Below are positions 18,633 through 29,108 of a stretch of DNA of 64,000 nt, one piece after another. Source of the stretch: Rhizobiaceae bacterium MnEN-MB40S (GTDB lineage: Bacteria; Pseudomonadota; Alphaproteobacteria; Rhizobiales; Rhizobiaceae); NCBI GenBank assembly GCA_024343425.1, contig BRLC01000025.1, positions 124,001 through 188,000 of the forward strand, in the 5' to 3' direction. The notes under the pieces were generated by a model. The model made no database searches. It was not told the DNA's origin and saw only the letters and a program-made list of their open reading frames with translations. Positions within the stretch are counted from its first letter, which is position 1, and the number at the start of each line of letters is the position of its first letter. The position numbers and the translations under genes are program-made.

Positions 18633-18667
18633 TTGACGATCGTGTTATAAGTATCACATAAAGTCAA
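18633..18667. promoter_or_regulatory. 35-bp concentric dyad in the divergent promoter region
   Basis: Two nested inverted repeats share one centre near 18650: outer TTGAC (18633-18637) with GTCAA (18663-18667), and inner GTGTTA (18642-18647) with TATCAC (18652-18657; five of six positions match). The site lies between the binding-protein gene and the amidase gene, 33 bases before the amidase start. A -35-like TTGAC sits in each outer arm, one per direction, so a dimeric regulator here could control both promoters. The RpiR-family regulator encoded two genes away is the natural candidate. Confidence 0.55.
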
Positions 18668-18700
18668 TAGATGTTATCTTATTAATATACGGAGAGATAA

Positions 18701-20134
18701 ATGGCCGGCTTCAGCGACTATCGCGACCATGACGGTCTGGGTCTGGCGGACCTCGTGCGCAAGGGCGAGATCAGCCAGCATGAACTCCTGGAAGCAGCCA
18801 TCGAACGGGCGGAGCACGTCAATCCGGCGATCAACGCGCTGTCCCAAAAACTGTATGCATTGGGCGAAAGCATGGCTGACGACCTGCCGGCCGACGCCCC
18901 CTTCGCGGGTGTGCCGTTTCTCCTCAAGGACGCTTCGGCAATGTTGTCCGGGACCGTGACGACTCAGGGCTCCAAATTGTTCGCGGACAACATGGCGAAG
19001 GCCGACACCACGCTCGTTGAGCGCTACAAGCGCGCCGGCGTGGTCATCTTCGGCAAGACAACAACTCCGGAAATGGCGCTCGCTGCTTCCACGGAGAGCA
19101 CCTTCTGCGGGACGACCCGCAATCCATGGGGACTCGACCGAACCGCGGGCGGTTCGTCGGGTGGCGCGGCCGCCGCCGTCGCTGCGGGCATCGTACCGAT
19201 CGCCCATGCAAGCGACGGCGGCGGTTCCATTCGTATTCCCGCCTCGTGCTGCGGGCTCTTCGGCCTCAAGCCCAGTCGCGCGCGAACACCGAACGGTCCG
19301 CTGGCAGGCGAAGGTTGGGGAAGCCTTTCCGCGTCTCACGTCGTCACGCGCTCCGTCAGGGATTCAGCCGCCATGCTCGACGCCACGCACGGCCCGGCGC
19401 CTGGCGATCCCTATTGCGCACCGCACTACGGAGGACGTTTCCTCGACGAGGTGACCACGAAGCCTGGCCGCCTCAAGATAGCCTTTCAGCGCGCGCCGCT
19501 TTCGGGAGCAGCGGTCGATCCCGAGTGCGCCCGGGCCGCCGAGGACGCCGCAAGCCTGCTCGAACAGCTGGGTCACATCGTGATCGACGAACAGCCGCCG
19601 GGAGACTGGGAAGAACTTGGCCATGCGCTCTGGGTGCTGGTCGCTTCCAATGTCTCTCGCGCCGTCAGAAACAGGTCGGCCGAGCTCGGCCGCGAGATCA
19701 AACCTGAAGACGTCGACCGGACGACATGGAGCGCCGTTGAGTATTCCAGCACGCTTCCGGTCGAGGCCTATCCGGAGGCGCTGGCCCGCATCCACATGCA
19801 GGGACGACGGATGGCCGAATTCCATGCGCGCCATGACGTCGTCATGAGCCCAACGCTTGCCCGTCCGCCCGTGCCGCTCGGGGTGCAGCATACAAACAAT
19901 CCGGATCAGGCCGCCTATGTCGCCGATCTGCAAGCCTTTACGCCGTTTACCCAGCTTTTCAATCTGACCGGCCAGCCCAGCATGTCTATGCCGTTGCACT
20001 GGACGTCCGATGGGCTGCCCGTCGGCGTGATGTTTTCTGCGGCGTTCGGAGACGAAGCCATGCTCCTGCGACTGGCGGGGCAACTGGAGGAAGCCAAACC
20101 GTGGTTTGGCAAAACACCGGGAGCGGTTTCATGA
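18701..20134 (+). CDS. Amidase-signature family amidohydrolase
   Basis: 477 residues. The Ser-cisSer-Lys triad is seen: lysine in VPFLLKDASAM, the cis-serine in TAGGSSGGAAAAVAAG and the nucleophile in ASDGGGSIRIPASCCG. It hydrolyses an amide to acid and ammonia in the cytoplasm; there is no signal peptide. GGAGAG lies seven bases before the ATG. It is divergent from the peptide-type importer and translationally coupled (ATGA) to the RpiR regulator, so it probably degrades the imported compound. Substrate cannot be told; GatA is unlikely because gatB and gatC are absent and the sequence lacks GatA-like context. Confidence 0.9.
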   Translation: MAGFSDYRDHDGLGLADLVRKGEISQHELLEAAIERAEHVNPAINALSQKLYALGESMADDLPADAPFAGVPFLLKDASAMLSGTVTTQGSKLFADNMAKADTTLVERYKRAGVVIFGKTTTPEMALAASTESTFCGTTRNPWGLDRTAGGSSGGAAAAVAAGIVPIAHASDGGGSIRIPASCCGLFGLKPSRARTPNGPLAGEGWGSLSASHVVTRSVRDSAAMLDATHGPAPGDPYCAPHYGGRFLDEVTTKPGRLKIAFQRAPLSGAAVDPECARAAEDAASLLEQLGHIVIDEQPPGDWEELGHALWVLVASNVSRAVRNRSAELGREIKPEDVDRTTWSAVEYSSTLPVEAYPEALARIHMQGRRMAEFHARHDVVMSPTLARPPVPLGVQHTNNPDQAAYVADLQAFTPFTQLFNLTGQPSMSMPLHWTSDGLPVGVMFSAAFGDEAMLLRLAGQLEEAKPWFGKTPGAVS

Positions 20135-20985
20135 GCACTCCCCTGGCGGACCGTCTGAAGGTCGATTTCGCCAAGCTGACGAAATCGGAAAAAGCGATCG
20201 CGAGCTATATGCTCGCCAACATGAATTCGCTGCCCTATGAGACCGCAGCGTCCATCGCCAAACAGGTCGGGGTCAGTCAGATGACGGTCGGACGCTTTCT
20301 GCGATCGCTCGGATATCAGCGGCTGAGCGATCTCAAAGCCGAGATGCGCACCGATATAGACGCGACGCCGCTGCTGATTTCCGACCGCGTGGACCGGATC
20401 CGACGGAATGCTGCGGCAGGCAGCCGTCTCTGGGAAAATTTCGACCTGGAGATGGCCGCGATCCTCGGCGTCTACGAGATGCGCGAAACCGCGCCCTGGC
20501 AACAGGCAATCGAGGCGCTCGCCACGTCTTCGCGTGTTTTCGTCACCGGCTTCCAGACCATCGCCGGCATTGCTTCTGATTTTGCAGGACGGCTGGACTA
20601 TGTGCGGCCGGAGGTGCGCTATCTGGACGGTCGCAACGGCACTTTCAGCGAGATGCTCGCCGAAGACTGCAGCAACACCTGTCTCGTTCTCTACGAAATG
20701 CGCCGCTACACGCGGTTCAGCTATCAACTCGCCCAGATCGCCAGTGAAAAGGGGCTGTCAGTCGTCATTATATGCGACAACCACTGCTACTGGGCGCGCG
20801 ACTATACGGACACGGTTCTGAGCGTGAGCACGGATTCGCACTTGTTCTGGGATCTGCAAACGCCGTTTCTCAGCCTCAACGGGCTTCTGCTCGACGATCT
20901 CATTGCGCGTCTGGGAGACGATGTCGCGGAACGGATCGGGGTCATGCGCGAGTTGCAGGACCGCTTCGAATCTTTCCGCGACTGA
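20131..20985 (+). CDS. MurR/RpiR-family transcriptional regulator
   Basis: 284 residues from ATG 20131, which overlaps the amidase stop as ATGA. The N-terminal RpiR helix-turn-helix is seen in ETAASIAKQVGVSQMTVGRF (residues ~32-51), and a C-terminal SIS-type domain follows (about 125-260, with VFVTGFQTIAGIASDFAGRL). SIS domains bind phosphosugars or other small ligands as effectors. Likely local regulator of the amidase and of the divergent importer. It ends one base before the stop codon of the convergent DUF1467 gene, the edge of the accessory block. Confidence 0.88.
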   Translation: MSTPLADRLKVDFAKLTKSEKAIASYMLANMNSLPYETAASIAKQVGVSQMTVGRFLRSLGYQRLSDLKAEMRTDIDATPLLISDRVDRIRRNAAAGSRLWENFDLEMAAILGVYEMRETAPWQQAIEALATSSRVFVTGFQTIAGIASDFAGRLDYVRPEVRYLDGRNGTFSEMLAEDCSNTCLVLYEMRRYTRFSYQLAQIASEKGLSVVIICDNHCYWARDYTDTVLSVSTDSHLFWDLQTPFLSLNGLLLDDLIARLGDDVAERIGVMRELQDRFESFRD

Positions 20986-21264
20986 TCAACCGCGTCCCGA
21001 AAAATCCGGAACGATCCTTGGAATGGAGTCCACTGACAGCTCAAAGACGACGATAAGAATAAAATAAACAAGGAAGATCGCAGCAGAGACCAGACTTGTC
21101 AGGATCAGTTTGAAACCCATCCTGTGCCGATGCGGCGCGCTTTCGGTCGTGCCGAGCGTTATTTCGTCTTCATCGGCCTGGGTTTTCACGCCGATCGGCA
21201 GGATGGCGAATAGCGTGATCCACCATATGACGACATAGATCGCGATACCCGTGACAGGCGACAT
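20986..21264 (-). CDS. DUF1467 family small membrane protein
   Basis: 92 residues with two membrane segments (about 6-24 and 52-74), separated by an acidic cytoplasmic or periplasmic loop containing ADEDEITLGTTESAP. The opening GIAIYVVIWWITLFAILPIG matches the alphaproteobacterial DUF1467 family, whose function is unknown. It begins three bases after the epimerase stop and is the final gene of the long nuo-birA-rnj unit. It is convergent with the RpiR gene, with essentially no gap between the two stop codons. Confidence 0.85.
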   Translation of the reverse strand: MSPVTGIAIYVVIWWITLFAILPIGVKTQADEDEITLGTTESAPHRHRMGFKLILTSLVSAAIFLVYFILIVVFELSVDSIPRIVPDFSGRG

Positions 21265-21267
21265 CGG

Positions 21268-21672
21268 TCAGACCTCTTCGAGCTCGACCAATGTGCCGCA
21301 GAAATCCTTCGGATGCAGGAAGAGCACGGGCTTGCCATGGGCGCCGGTTTTCGGCTCCCCGTCGCCCAGCACCCGGGCGCCGCCCGCAGCGAGACCGTCG
21401 CGCGCGGCGATGATGTCATCGACCTCGTAGCAGATATGGTGCATGCCGCCCGCCGGGTTGCTTTCAAGAAACTTCGCGATCGGAGACTCCTCGCCCAGCG
21501 GTTCCAGCAACTCCACTTTCGTGTTGGGCAGTTCTATGAAGACAACGGTCACGCCATGTTCGGGCAACGGCTGCGGTTGCGAGACGTGGGCGCCCAGCGT
21601 GTCGCGATATGTCTTCGCCGCGGCGTCCAGATCCGGGACAGCGATCGCGACATGGTTCAGTCTGCCAATCAT
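21268..21672 (-). CDS. mce: Methylmalonyl-CoA epimerase
   Basis: 134 residues of the glyoxalase/VOC fold. Metal ligands of the family can be seen: histidine in GRLNHVAIAV, histidine in GGMHHICYEVDD and glutamate in GTLVELEEV. It interconverts (2S)- and (2R)-methylmalonyl-CoA in propionate and branched-chain breakdown. AGGAGG stands eight bases before ATG 21672, which fixes the start; a longer upstream frame is discarded. It follows RNase J by 11 bases in the same unit. Confidence 0.93.
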   Translation of the reverse strand: MIGRLNHVAIAVPDLDAAAKTYRDTLGAHVSQPQPLPEHGVTVVFIELPNTKVELLEPLGEESPIAKFLESNPAGGMHHICYEVDDIIAARDGLAAGGARVLGDGEPKTGAHGKPVLFLHPKDFCGTLVELEEV

Positions 21673-21683
21673 CGATTTTCCTC

Positions 21684-23354
21684 CTAGCGGATCCGCGTGA
21701 CGAAGACGGTCATGACCGGCTTCTTGCCCCAGGCGTTGCGCGCCGCGGCGCGCACGGCCCGACGCACCGATTCCTGCACAAGTTCGAGATCGCGGCGACG
21801 CACGCGCGGAATGCTTTCCACAGCTTCTATCGCCGCATCGCGAAGCGTTTCCTCGATATAGGCACCGGTGTCGTCGATCTCCGGCACGCCGCGACAAACG
21901 ATATCCGGATCGTCAATGAGCACATTCTTTGCGTCGACCAGCACATTGACCGCGATATGGCCGACATATGACAATTTGCGCCGCTCGCCGATCGCCATTT
22001 CATCGAAATCGCCGATCAGGTCGCCATCCTTGAAGAGCCGCCCGTGCGGCGCCTCGTCGATCACCTGCGCCTCGCCCGGCGCCAATCGCACGACATCGCC
22101 GTTGCGGACATGCGGCACGACCTTGAGGCCGGATTGTTCGCCGAGCTCCGCCTGGGCGGTGAGATGGGCTGCCTCTCCATGGACGGGTATGAGGAATTCC
22201 GGCCGCACCCATTGATACATCTGCTGCAGTTCGTTGCGGCGCGGATGCCCGGAGACGTGGACCAGCGCCTCGCTGTCGGTGACGATGTGAACGCCCTGAT
22301 CGATCAACCCGTTCATGATGTCGAGCACCGCCTTTTCGTTGCCCGGTATCGTGCGCGAGGAAAACACAACGGTGTCTCCCTTCGACAGGGAAATATTGCG
22401 CATCTCGTCGCGGGAGAGTTTTGCAAGCGCCGCCCGCGATTCGCCCTGGCTGCCGGTCAGAATGATCACGATGCGATCGCGCGGGGTCGAGGCAAACTCG
22501 TCTTCGCTGATGAATTCGGACAAGCCTTCCATATAGCCGAGATCGCCGGCGACATTGACGACGCGCTTGATGGAGCTGCCGAGCAGCAAAACCTTGCGGC
22601 CCGCCTCTTCGGCCGCCTTCGCAACGGAGCGGATACGCCCGACATTGGACGAAAAGGTGGTGATCGCGACGCGGCCTTCCGCCGCCTCGATAATCTTTTC
22701 CAGACTGTCGCTGACTTCCTGTTCCGAAGGCGACTCGCCGTCGCGCATCGCATTGGTGGAATCGCAAATCAGCGCGAGAACGCCCTTGTCGCCGATTTCG
22801 CGGAACCGTTTTTCGTCGGTGAGCGGCCCCATGGACGGCGCATGATCGATCTTCCAGTCGCCGGTGTGGACGACCACGCCCAATGGCGTCGTGATCGCCA
22901 GGGAAAAGGGTTCGGGGATCGAGTGGTTGACGGGAACGGCCTCGATCTTGAACGGTCCGATCTCGAAAACGTCGCCGGCCTTGAACAGGTTGACCGGCAC
23001 GGCTTCGGAGTCGCCCTCGTAGGCGCGCTTCGATTCCAGCATGCCTGCGGTGAAGGGCGAGACATAGACCGGCGCCTTGAGGATCGGCCAGAGATCAGCG
23101 ATCGCGCCATAATGATCCTCGTGCGAATGCGTGATCACGATCGCCTTCAGATTGATCTTTTCCGACTCGATGAAGCGGATGTCGGGCAGAACGAGGTCGA
23201 CGCCAGGCAGATCAGGCCCGGGAAAGGTGACGCCGCAATCGACCATGATCCATTCCCGCTTGTCCGGCTTGCCGTAACCGTAAAGCGCGAGATTCATGCC
23301 GATCTCGCCAACGCCGCCGAGCGGAAGAAATATTAGTTCGTCTTTTTCTGTCAT
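21684..23354 (-). CDS. rnj: Ribonuclease J
   Basis: 556 residues, the usual RNase J length, when begun at ATG 23354 (MTEKDELIFLPLGGVGEIG). The metallo-beta-lactamase motif ITHSHEDHYGAI lies near residue 76; beta-CASP motifs follow (ALICDSTNAMRDG, ILTGSQGESRAAL, VHVSGHPRRNEL). It is a zinc-dependent 5'-exonuclease/endonuclease active in rRNA maturation and mRNA turnover. The gene lies 41 bases after birA in the extended nuo operon, a linkage I recall as common in Hyphomicrobiales. Confidence 0.95.
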   Translation of the reverse strand: MTEKDELIFLPLGGVGEIGMNLALYGYGKPDKREWIMVDCGVTFPGPDLPGVDLVLPDIRFIESEKINLKAIVITHSHEDHYGAIADLWPILKAPVYVSPFTAGMLESKRAYEGDSEAVPVNLFKAGDVFEIGPFKIEAVPVNHSIPEPFSLAITTPLGVVVHTGDWKIDHAPSMGPLTDEKRFREIGDKGVLALICDSTNAMRDGESPSEQEVSDSLEKIIEAAEGRVAITTFSSNVGRIRSVAKAAEEAGRKVLLLGSSIKRVVNVAGDLGYMEGLSEFISEDEFASTPRDRIVIILTGSQGESRAALAKLSRDEMRNISLSKGDTVVFSSRTIPGNEKAVLDIMNGLIDQGVHIVTDSEALVHVSGHPRRNELQQMYQWVRPEFLIPVHGEAAHLTAQAELGEQSGLKVVPHVRNGDVVRLAPGEAQVIDEAPHGRLFKDGDLIGDFDEMAIGERRKLSYVGHIAVNVLVDAKNVLIDDPDIVCRGVPEIDDTGAYIEETLRDAAIEAVESIPRVRRRDLELVQESVRRAVRAAARNAWGKKPVMTVFVTRIR

Positions 23355-23395
23355 TCTATTCCAGCCATGTCTTGCAACAGGAGATAGCGCTTGCC

Positions 23396-24139
23396 CTACA
23401 GGAAAAAAAGATCGCCCGCGGCGATCGACTGCAGGGAACCGTCGGGCTTCTCCAGTATCAGACAACCTGTATCGTCGATATCCCTGAATACTCCTTCAAT
23501 CGAGGCGTTCGGCATATTGACTGTGATTTGTTTTCCTACGCCCGTGGCCCAACGCAGCCACAATTCGCGTGTTTCCGACATGTTGGTTCCCTCCCCCCAT
23601 CTCGCCAGTTCCCGGGCCATGGATTGACAGAGGTAGGCGAACAACTCCTCCGCCGAAACAGCGGCGCCCGCATCGCGCAGCGTCGCCGTGGCGTACATGG
23701 CCTCTTGCGGCGCATGCGCCACATTGACGCCGCAGCCGATAACCACGGCGCGCCGCCCGTCCGGCACTATGGACGACTCGAGAAGAATGCCGGATATCTT
23801 TCCGCCATTCAGCAGCACGTCGTTCGGCCATTTTATCTTCAGCGATGCGTCCGGATCCGGCAGCGCGCGGGCGATCGCCCCGTGTACGGCAAGTGCTGCG
23901 ACAAGCGGCAGGGAAGCAAGCGCCTGAACCGGCGCAGGATCGATCAGCAGCAGCGACGCATAGAGATTGCCGGCTTCGGACACCCATGGCCGACCACGCC
24001 GACCGCGCCCGCCAAGCTGACGCCGCGCCGTGATCCAAAGATTGCCCGGATCCCCTGCCTGCGCTTTCTCCAGACATTCGGTATTGGTCGATTGAACGTC
24101 ATCCAGCGCGATATGACGGTAGTCTTCGGCTTTGATCAC
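23396..24139 (-). CDS. birA: Biotin--[acetyl-CoA-carboxylase] ligase, monofunctional
   Basis: 247 residues when begun at GTG 24139 (VIKAEDYRHIALDDVQSTN). The biotin/ATP loop GGRGRRGRPW is near residue 46 and the catalytic-lysine motif LKIKWPNDVLLNGGKISG near 103, followed by a small C-terminal SH3-like domain. There is no N-terminal DNA-binding domain, so it does not act as a biotin repressor. The start lies two bases after the nuoN stop (TGATTGTG) with no own ribosome-binding site, implying translational coupling to nuoN. Longer upstream starts would overlap nuoN deeply. Confidence 0.92.
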   Translation of the reverse strand: MIKAEDYRHIALDDVQSTNTECLEKAQAGDPGNLWITARRQLGGRGRRGRPWVSEAGNLYASLLLIDPAPVQALASLPLVAALAVHGAIARALPDPDASLKIKWPNDVLLNGGKISGILLESSIVPDGRRAVVIGCGVNVAHAPQEAMYATATLRDAGAAVSAEELFAYLCQSMARELARWGEGTNMSETRELWLRWATGVGKQITVNMPNASIEGVFRDIDDTGCLILEKPDGSLQSIAAGDLFFL

Positions 24140-24141
24140 AA

Positions 24142-25584
24142 TCAGAAAAACGACTTTGCTGCTATCTCGGCCGCCCGCATGACCGGCCCGCCGATGAAGG
24201 CGTAGAGCAGGACGAAAACGCCGGAGACGAGCATCACCAGCCGCAGTTCGCCGCCCATCGGCACGAAGCCTTCGGCCGCCTCGTCGAACCACATGATCTT
24301 GACGATCCGCAGATAGTAATAGGCGCCGACAACGGAGGTAAGAACGCCGATGACGGCGAGAATGTAAAGACCGGCCTCGATCGCCGCCAGAAACACGAAA
24401 TACTTGGCGAAGAAGCCCGCCAGAAACGGTATTCCCGCAAGCGAGAACATAAAGATCGTCAGCATGGTCGCCATAACCGGATTGGTGGAGGCGAGGCCCG
24501 ACAGATCGTCGATCTGCTCCACATTGCCTTCTTCCTTGCGGCGCATGGCGAGGATGCAGGCGAATGTTCCAAGCGTGGTGACCATGTAGATCAGCATGTA
24601 AAGCGACACGCTCTGTACGCCGATCATCGACCCGGCCGAGAGACCGACAAGCGCAAAGCCCATATGGCTGATCGAGGAATAGGCCATCAGCCGCTTGATG
24701 TTTCGCTGACCGATGGCCGCGAAGGCGCCGAGCGCCATGGACGCAACGGCGAGGAAGACGATGATCTGGCGCCAGTCCGCAACAATCGGATCAAAGGCTT
24801 CGATGACGATGCGGATGAGCATCGCCATGGCGGCGACCTTCGGAGCGGCCGCGAAGAAAGCCGTGACCGGTGTCGGAGCGCCCTCATAAACGTCCGGCGT
24901 CCACATGTGGAAGGGCACGGCCGATATCTTGAAAGCGACGCCCACGAGCAGAAAGACCAGTCCGAACACGATGCCGAGCGTCCGGTCGCCGCTTGCCAGC
25001 GCTTCGGAAATCCCCTCAAAGCCGAGATGTCCCGTAAAGCCGTAAATCAGCGACGCGCCATAGAGCAGCATGCCGGAGGACAGCGCGCCAAGCACAAAAT
25101 ACTTCAGGCCGGCTTCCGTCGAACGCACGCTGTCGCGGTTGATCGCCGCCACCACGTAGAGCGCCAGCGACTGCAGCTCAAGACCGAGATACATCGTGAT
25201 CAGGTCATTGGCCGAAATCATCAGCATCATGCCGAGCGTCGCGAGCACGACCAGCACCGGAAACTCGAACCGGTCCATCTGTTCTTCCAGGGTCGAGCCG
25301 ACAGCCATGACAAGGGCGCTGATCGATCCGATCAGCGTCAGCACCTTCATGAACTTGGCGAAGGAGTCGTCACGGAAAGCGCCGCCGAACGCTTCGCCCT
25401 CGCCGGACAGCGTGACCAGCCACAGGCCGGCGACGATCAGCAATGCTACGGCGAGCCCGGTCACCAGCGACGCTGACCGGCCGCGCGAGAAGACGCCGAT
25501 CATCAGGAGCACCATCGAGCCCACGGCCAGAATGATTTCCGGTATCGAGAGTTCCAGGCTTGCCGTGATTTGGTCTGCGGTCAT
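24142..25584 (-). CDS. nuoN: NADH-quinone oxidoreductase subunit N
   Basis: 480 residues, a multi-pass antiporter-like subunit of complex I with about 14 membrane helices. The conserved proton-channel region is recognisable: the lysine/glutamate-containing [19 protein letters not shown], the [20 protein letters not shown] loop and [18 protein letters not shown]. It participates in proton pumping in the membrane arm. Last nuo gene of the operon, 18 bases after nuoM and coupled to birA. Confidence 0.96.
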   Translation of the reverse strand: MTADQITASLELSIPEIILAVGSMVLLMIGVFSRGRSASLVTGLAVALLIVAGLWLVTLSGEGEAFGGAFRDDSFAKFMKVLTLIGSISALVMAVGSTLEEQMDRFEFPVLVVLATLGMMLMISANDLITMYLGLELQSLALYVVAAINRDSVRSTEAGLKYFVLGALSSGMLLYGASLIYGFTGHLGFEGISEALASGDRTLGIVFGLVFLLVGVAFKISAVPFHMWTPDVYEGAPTPVTAFFAAAPKVAAMAMLIRIVIEAFDPIVADWRQIIVFLAVASMALGAFAAIGQRNIKRLMAYSSISHMGFALVGLSAGSMIGVQSVSLYMLIYMVTTLGTFACILAMRRKEEGNVEQIDDLSGLASTNPVMATMLTIFMFSLAGIPFLAGFFAKYFVFLAAIEAGLYILAVIGVLTSVVGAYYYLRIVKIMWFDEAAEGFVPMGGELRLVMLVSGVFVLLYAFIGGPVMRAAEIAAKSFF

Positions 25585-25602
25585 GGAGTCAATCCCGGTC
25601 GA

Positions 25603-27120
25603 TCAGTTCGCCAGCGCAAGGCCGTTTCTGGCCTCGATCGCAGCATTATAGTTGTTGAGCAGGGCGTCCACCGACGCGGCGGTGATATCGAACACCGGCA
25701 TCGGATACACGCCGAAGAAGATAATCAACGCGACCATCGGGTAGAGAATGATCTTCTCCCGGGTGGACAGGTCGAGCATGGATTTCAGGTTTTCCTTCTC
25801 CAGCGCGCCGAAAATGACGCGCCGATAGAGCCACAGGGCATAGGCGGCCGAGAGGATGACGCCAGTGGTCGCGAAGATCGCGATATAGCTGTTGACCTGG
25901 AAAACGCCGACCAGCACGAGGAATTCCCCGATAAAGCCGGACGTGCCCGGCAGGCCCACATTGGCCATGGTGAAGACCATGAACACTGCGGCGTATTTCG
26001 GCATGTTGTTGACCAGTCCGCCATAGGCGGCGATCTCGCGCGTATGCAGCCTGTCATAGATCACGCCGACGCACAGGAATAGAGCGCCTGACACCAGACC
26101 ATGCGACAGCATGGTGAAGAGCGCGCCCTGAAGGCCCTGCTCGTTGGCCGAAAAGATGCCCATCTTGACGTAGCCCATATGGGCGACGGAGGAATAGGCG
26201 ATCAGCTTCTTCACGTCGTCCTGCATGAGCGCAACGAGCGAGCCGTAAACGACGGCGATGACCGAGAGCGTGAAGATCAGCGGATAAAGATCGACGGAGG
26301 CGAGCGGGAACATCGCCAGCGAAAAGCGGATGAACCCGTAACCGCCGAGTTTCAGCAGGATGCCTGCGAGCACCACGGAGCCTGCGGTGGGAGCCTCGAC
26401 GTGCGCGTCCGGAAGCCAGGTATGAACCGGCCAGAGCGGCAACTTCACCGCAAAGGACGCGAAGAAGGCCAGCCATAGCCAGGTTTGCGCCTCCGGCGGG
26501 AAATCATGCGCCAGCATTTCCGGGATCGCCGTGGTGCCGGCGTTCCAGTACATATACATGATGGCCACGAGCATCAGCACCGATCCGGCCAGCGTGTACA
26601 GGAAGAACTTGAAGCTCGCATAGATCCGTCGCGGGCCGCCCCAGACGCCGATGATGATGAACATCGGGATCAGGCCACCTTCAAAGAAGACGTAGAACAG
26701 GATGATGTCGAGGGCGCAGAAGGCGCCGATGACCAGTGTCTCCAAAAGCAGGAAAGCGACCATATACGCCTTGACGCGAACATTGATCGTCTTCCAGCTC
26801 GCCAGAACACACAGCGGCATCAGGAAGGTCGTGAGGATGACGAACAGCATCGAGATGCCGTCGACGCCCATGTAATAGGAGATTCCGGTGCCAAGCCATG
26901 GCGTCTTCTCGACGAGCTGGAAATCGGCGCTGCTGCTGTCGAACGAGCCCCAGACGAAAATCACCGAGAAGACGAAGGTGAAGACCGTCGTCACAAGCGC
27001 GACGTTGCGTATGTTGCGTCGACCGAAGTCGGAATCTTCCGGCGTCAGCAGAATGATGATCGCGCCGACGAGCGGCAGGAAAGTGGTGATGGAAAGAATT
27101 GGCCAGTCGGTCAACATCAC
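25603..27120 (-). CDS. nuoM: NADH-quinone oxidoreductase subunit M
   Basis: 505 residues, antiporter-like membrane subunit. Typical features are [18 protein letters not shown] with the key glutamate, [38 protein letters not shown] and the [17 protein letters not shown] loop. One of three proton-translocating units of complex I. Its ATG overlaps the nuoL stop by four bases. Confidence 0.96.
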   Translation of the reverse strand: MMLTDWPILSITTFLPLVGAIIILLTPEDSDFGRRNIRNVALVTTVFTFVFSVIFVWGSFDSSSADFQLVEKTPWLGTGISYYMGVDGISMLFVILTTFLMPLCVLASWKTINVRVKAYMVAFLLLETLVIGAFCALDIILFYVFFEGGLIPMFIIIGVWGGPRRIYASFKFFLYTLAGSVLMLVAIMYMYWNAGTTAIPEMLAHDFPPEAQTWLWLAFFASFAVKLPLWPVHTWLPDAHVEAPTAGSVVLAGILLKLGGYGFIRFSLAMFPLASVDLYPLIFTLSVIAVVYGSLVALMQDDVKKLIAYSSVAHMGYVKMGIFSANEQGLQGALFTMLSHGLVSGALFLCVGVIYDRLHTREIAAYGGLVNNMPKYAAVFMVFTMANVGLPGTSGFIGEFLVLVGVFQVNSYIAIFATTGVILSAAYALWLYRRVIFGALEKENLKSMLDLSTREKIILYPMVALIIFFGVYPMPVFDITAASVDALLNNYNAAIEARNGLALAN

Positions 27121-29102
27121 GCTGCTCCTCCGAGCATCATCCAGGTTAACAGCGCGGCCACGCCGAGCAGCATGGCGAAGGCGTAGTGGTAGACATAACC
27201 GGTCTGCAGACGGACGGTTCGCCGTGTGATGTCCTGAACGCGGGCGGCGATGCCGTCCGGCCCGAAGCCGTCAATCAGCCAGCCGTCGCCCTTCTTCCAG
27301 AGGAAATATCCGAGGTTCTTGATCGAGCGGACAAAGAGGAAATCGTAGATTTCGTCGAAGTACCACTTGTTGAGCAGGAACTTGTAGAGAATCTCGAACT
27401 GCGAAGCGAGTTGCTTCGGCGTCTCCGGCGAACGGATGTAGAAATACCAGGCGATGACGAAGCCGATCGCCATGGCCAGGAACGGGCTGAACTTCACCCA
27501 GCCCGGAACGTGGTGGAATTCCTCGAGGATGTGGTTTTCCGGCAGGGTGAACAACGCCCCCTTCCAGAATTCATCATAGTGATGGCCGAAGAAATCGCCC
27601 TGGAAGACCACGCCGGCGAACAAGGCGCCAAGTGCGAGAAGGAACAGCGGCGCGAGCATGACCATCGGCGACTCGTGCACATGGTGCATGACGTCGGCCG
27701 ACGCGCGCGGTTTGCCGTGGAACGTCAGGAAGATCAGCCGCCAGGAGTAGAAGCTCGTGAAGAGCGCCGCGACGACGACCATGATGAACGCGAATCCGGC
27801 GGCCGGATTGGTTCCGACATAGGCGGTCTCGATGATGATGTCCTTGGATATGAAGCCCGATGTGCCGATTGGCGTGAACGGAATGCCGAAGCCGGTCAGC
27901 GCGAGCGTACCAATGATCATCATCCAGTAGGTGATCGGAATGTGCTTGCGCAGGCCGCCCATGCGGCGCATGTCCTGCTCGTCCGACACGGCGTGGATAA
28001 CCGAACCCGCGCAGAGGAACAGCAGCGCCTTGAAGAAGGCGTGGGTGAACAGGTGGAAGATGCCGGCGCCGAATGCGCCCATTCCAAGCGCGACGAACAT
28101 GTAGCCGAGCTGCGAACAGGTTGAATAGGCTATGACGCGCTTGATGTCATTCTGCACGAGGCCGATGGTCGCCGCAAAACAGGCGGTGATCGCGCCGATG
28201 ATGGTGACGAATGTGAGGGCCGTGACGGAAAGCTCGAAGATCGGCGACATGCGCGCCACCATGAACACGCCCGCGGTCACCATGGTCGCGGCGTGGATGA
28301 GCGCTGAAACCGGCGTCGGGCCCTCCATCGCGTCCGGCAACCAGGTATGGAGCAGGAACTGCGCCGATTTGCCCATCGCGCCGACAAAGAGAAGCAGACA
28401 TACGACCGTCAGCGCCGAGCCGCGGTCCCAACCCGTGCCGAGGAATTCTAAAACGATCTGATCGGTGTCGCTCGCTTCGCCCGGCAGGAACTGCGCCGCT
28501 CCGGCGAAGATCGTATCGAACGAAATCGACCCGAAGATCACGAAGACGCCGAAGATGCCAAGCGCAAAGCCGAAGTCGCCCACGCGGTTGACGATGAAGG
28601 CTTTCATGGCGGCGGCGTTGGCGGACGGTTTCTTGAACCAGAAGCCGATCAGCAGGTAGGACGCCAGTCCCACGCCTTCCCAGCCGAAGAACATCTGCAG
28701 CAGATTGTCGGACGTCACCAGCATGAGCATGGCGAAGGTGAACAGCGAGAGGTAGGAGAAGAAGCGCGGCCGGTGCGGATCGTGGTGCATGTAGCCGATC
28801 GAATAGATATGCACCAGGCACGACACCGAATTGACGACCACAAGCATGACGGCGGTGAGCGTGTCGATGCGCAGCGCCCAGTCGACGGACAGGGTTCCCG
28901 AGCGGATCCATTGCAGCACATCGATCTGAATCATCTCTCCATGACCGAGCGCGACCTGGAAGAATGCGATCCAGGACAGGAACGCCACCAGGATCATGAT
29001 GCCGCAGGTTATGTATTCCGAAGCCTTGGCGCCAATGGATCGCCCGAACAATCCGGCAATGATCGCACCAACAAGAGGCAGGAAAACGATGGCGTGATAC
29101 AT
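27117..29102 (-). CDS. nuoL: NADH-quinone oxidoreductase subunit L
   Basis: 661 residues. The membrane core carries [56 protein letters not shown] and [17 protein letters not shown], followed by the long C-terminal amphipathic helix region that braces the membrane arm. Distal proton-pumping subunit of complex I. Starts six bases after the nuoK stop. Confidence 0.96.
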   Translation of the reverse strand: MYHAIVFLPLVGAIIAGLFGRSIGAKASEYITCGIMILVAFLSWIAFFQVALGHGEMIQIDVLQWIRSGTLSVDWALRIDTLTAVMLVVVNSVSCLVHIYSIGYMHHDPHRPRFFSYLSLFTFAMLMLVTSDNLLQMFFGWEGVGLASYLLIGFWFKKPSANAAAMKAFIVNRVGDFGFALGIFGVFVIFGSISFDTIFAGAAQFLPGEASDTDQIVLEFLGTGWDRGSALTVVCLLLFVGAMGKSAQFLLHTWLPDAMEGPTPVSALIHAATMVTAGVFMVARMSPIFELSVTALTFVTIIGAITACFAATIGLVQNDIKRVIAYSTCSQLGYMFVALGMGAFGAGIFHLFTHAFFKALLFLCAGSVIHAVSDEQDMRRMGGLRKHIPITYWMMIIGTLALTGFGIPFTPIGTSGFISKDIIIETAYVGTNPAAGFAFIMVVVAALFTSFYSWRLIFLTFHGKPRASADVMHHVHESPMVMLAPLFLLALGALFAGVVFQGDFFGHHYDEFWKGALFTLPENHILEEFHHVPGWVKFSPFLAMAIGFVIAWYFYIRSPETPKQLASQFEILYKFLLNKWYFDEIYDFLFVRSIKNLGYFLWKKGDGWLIDGFGPDGIAARVQDITRRTVRLQTGYVYHYAFAMLLGVAALLTWMMLGGAA

Positions 29103-29108
29103 TAGGGG

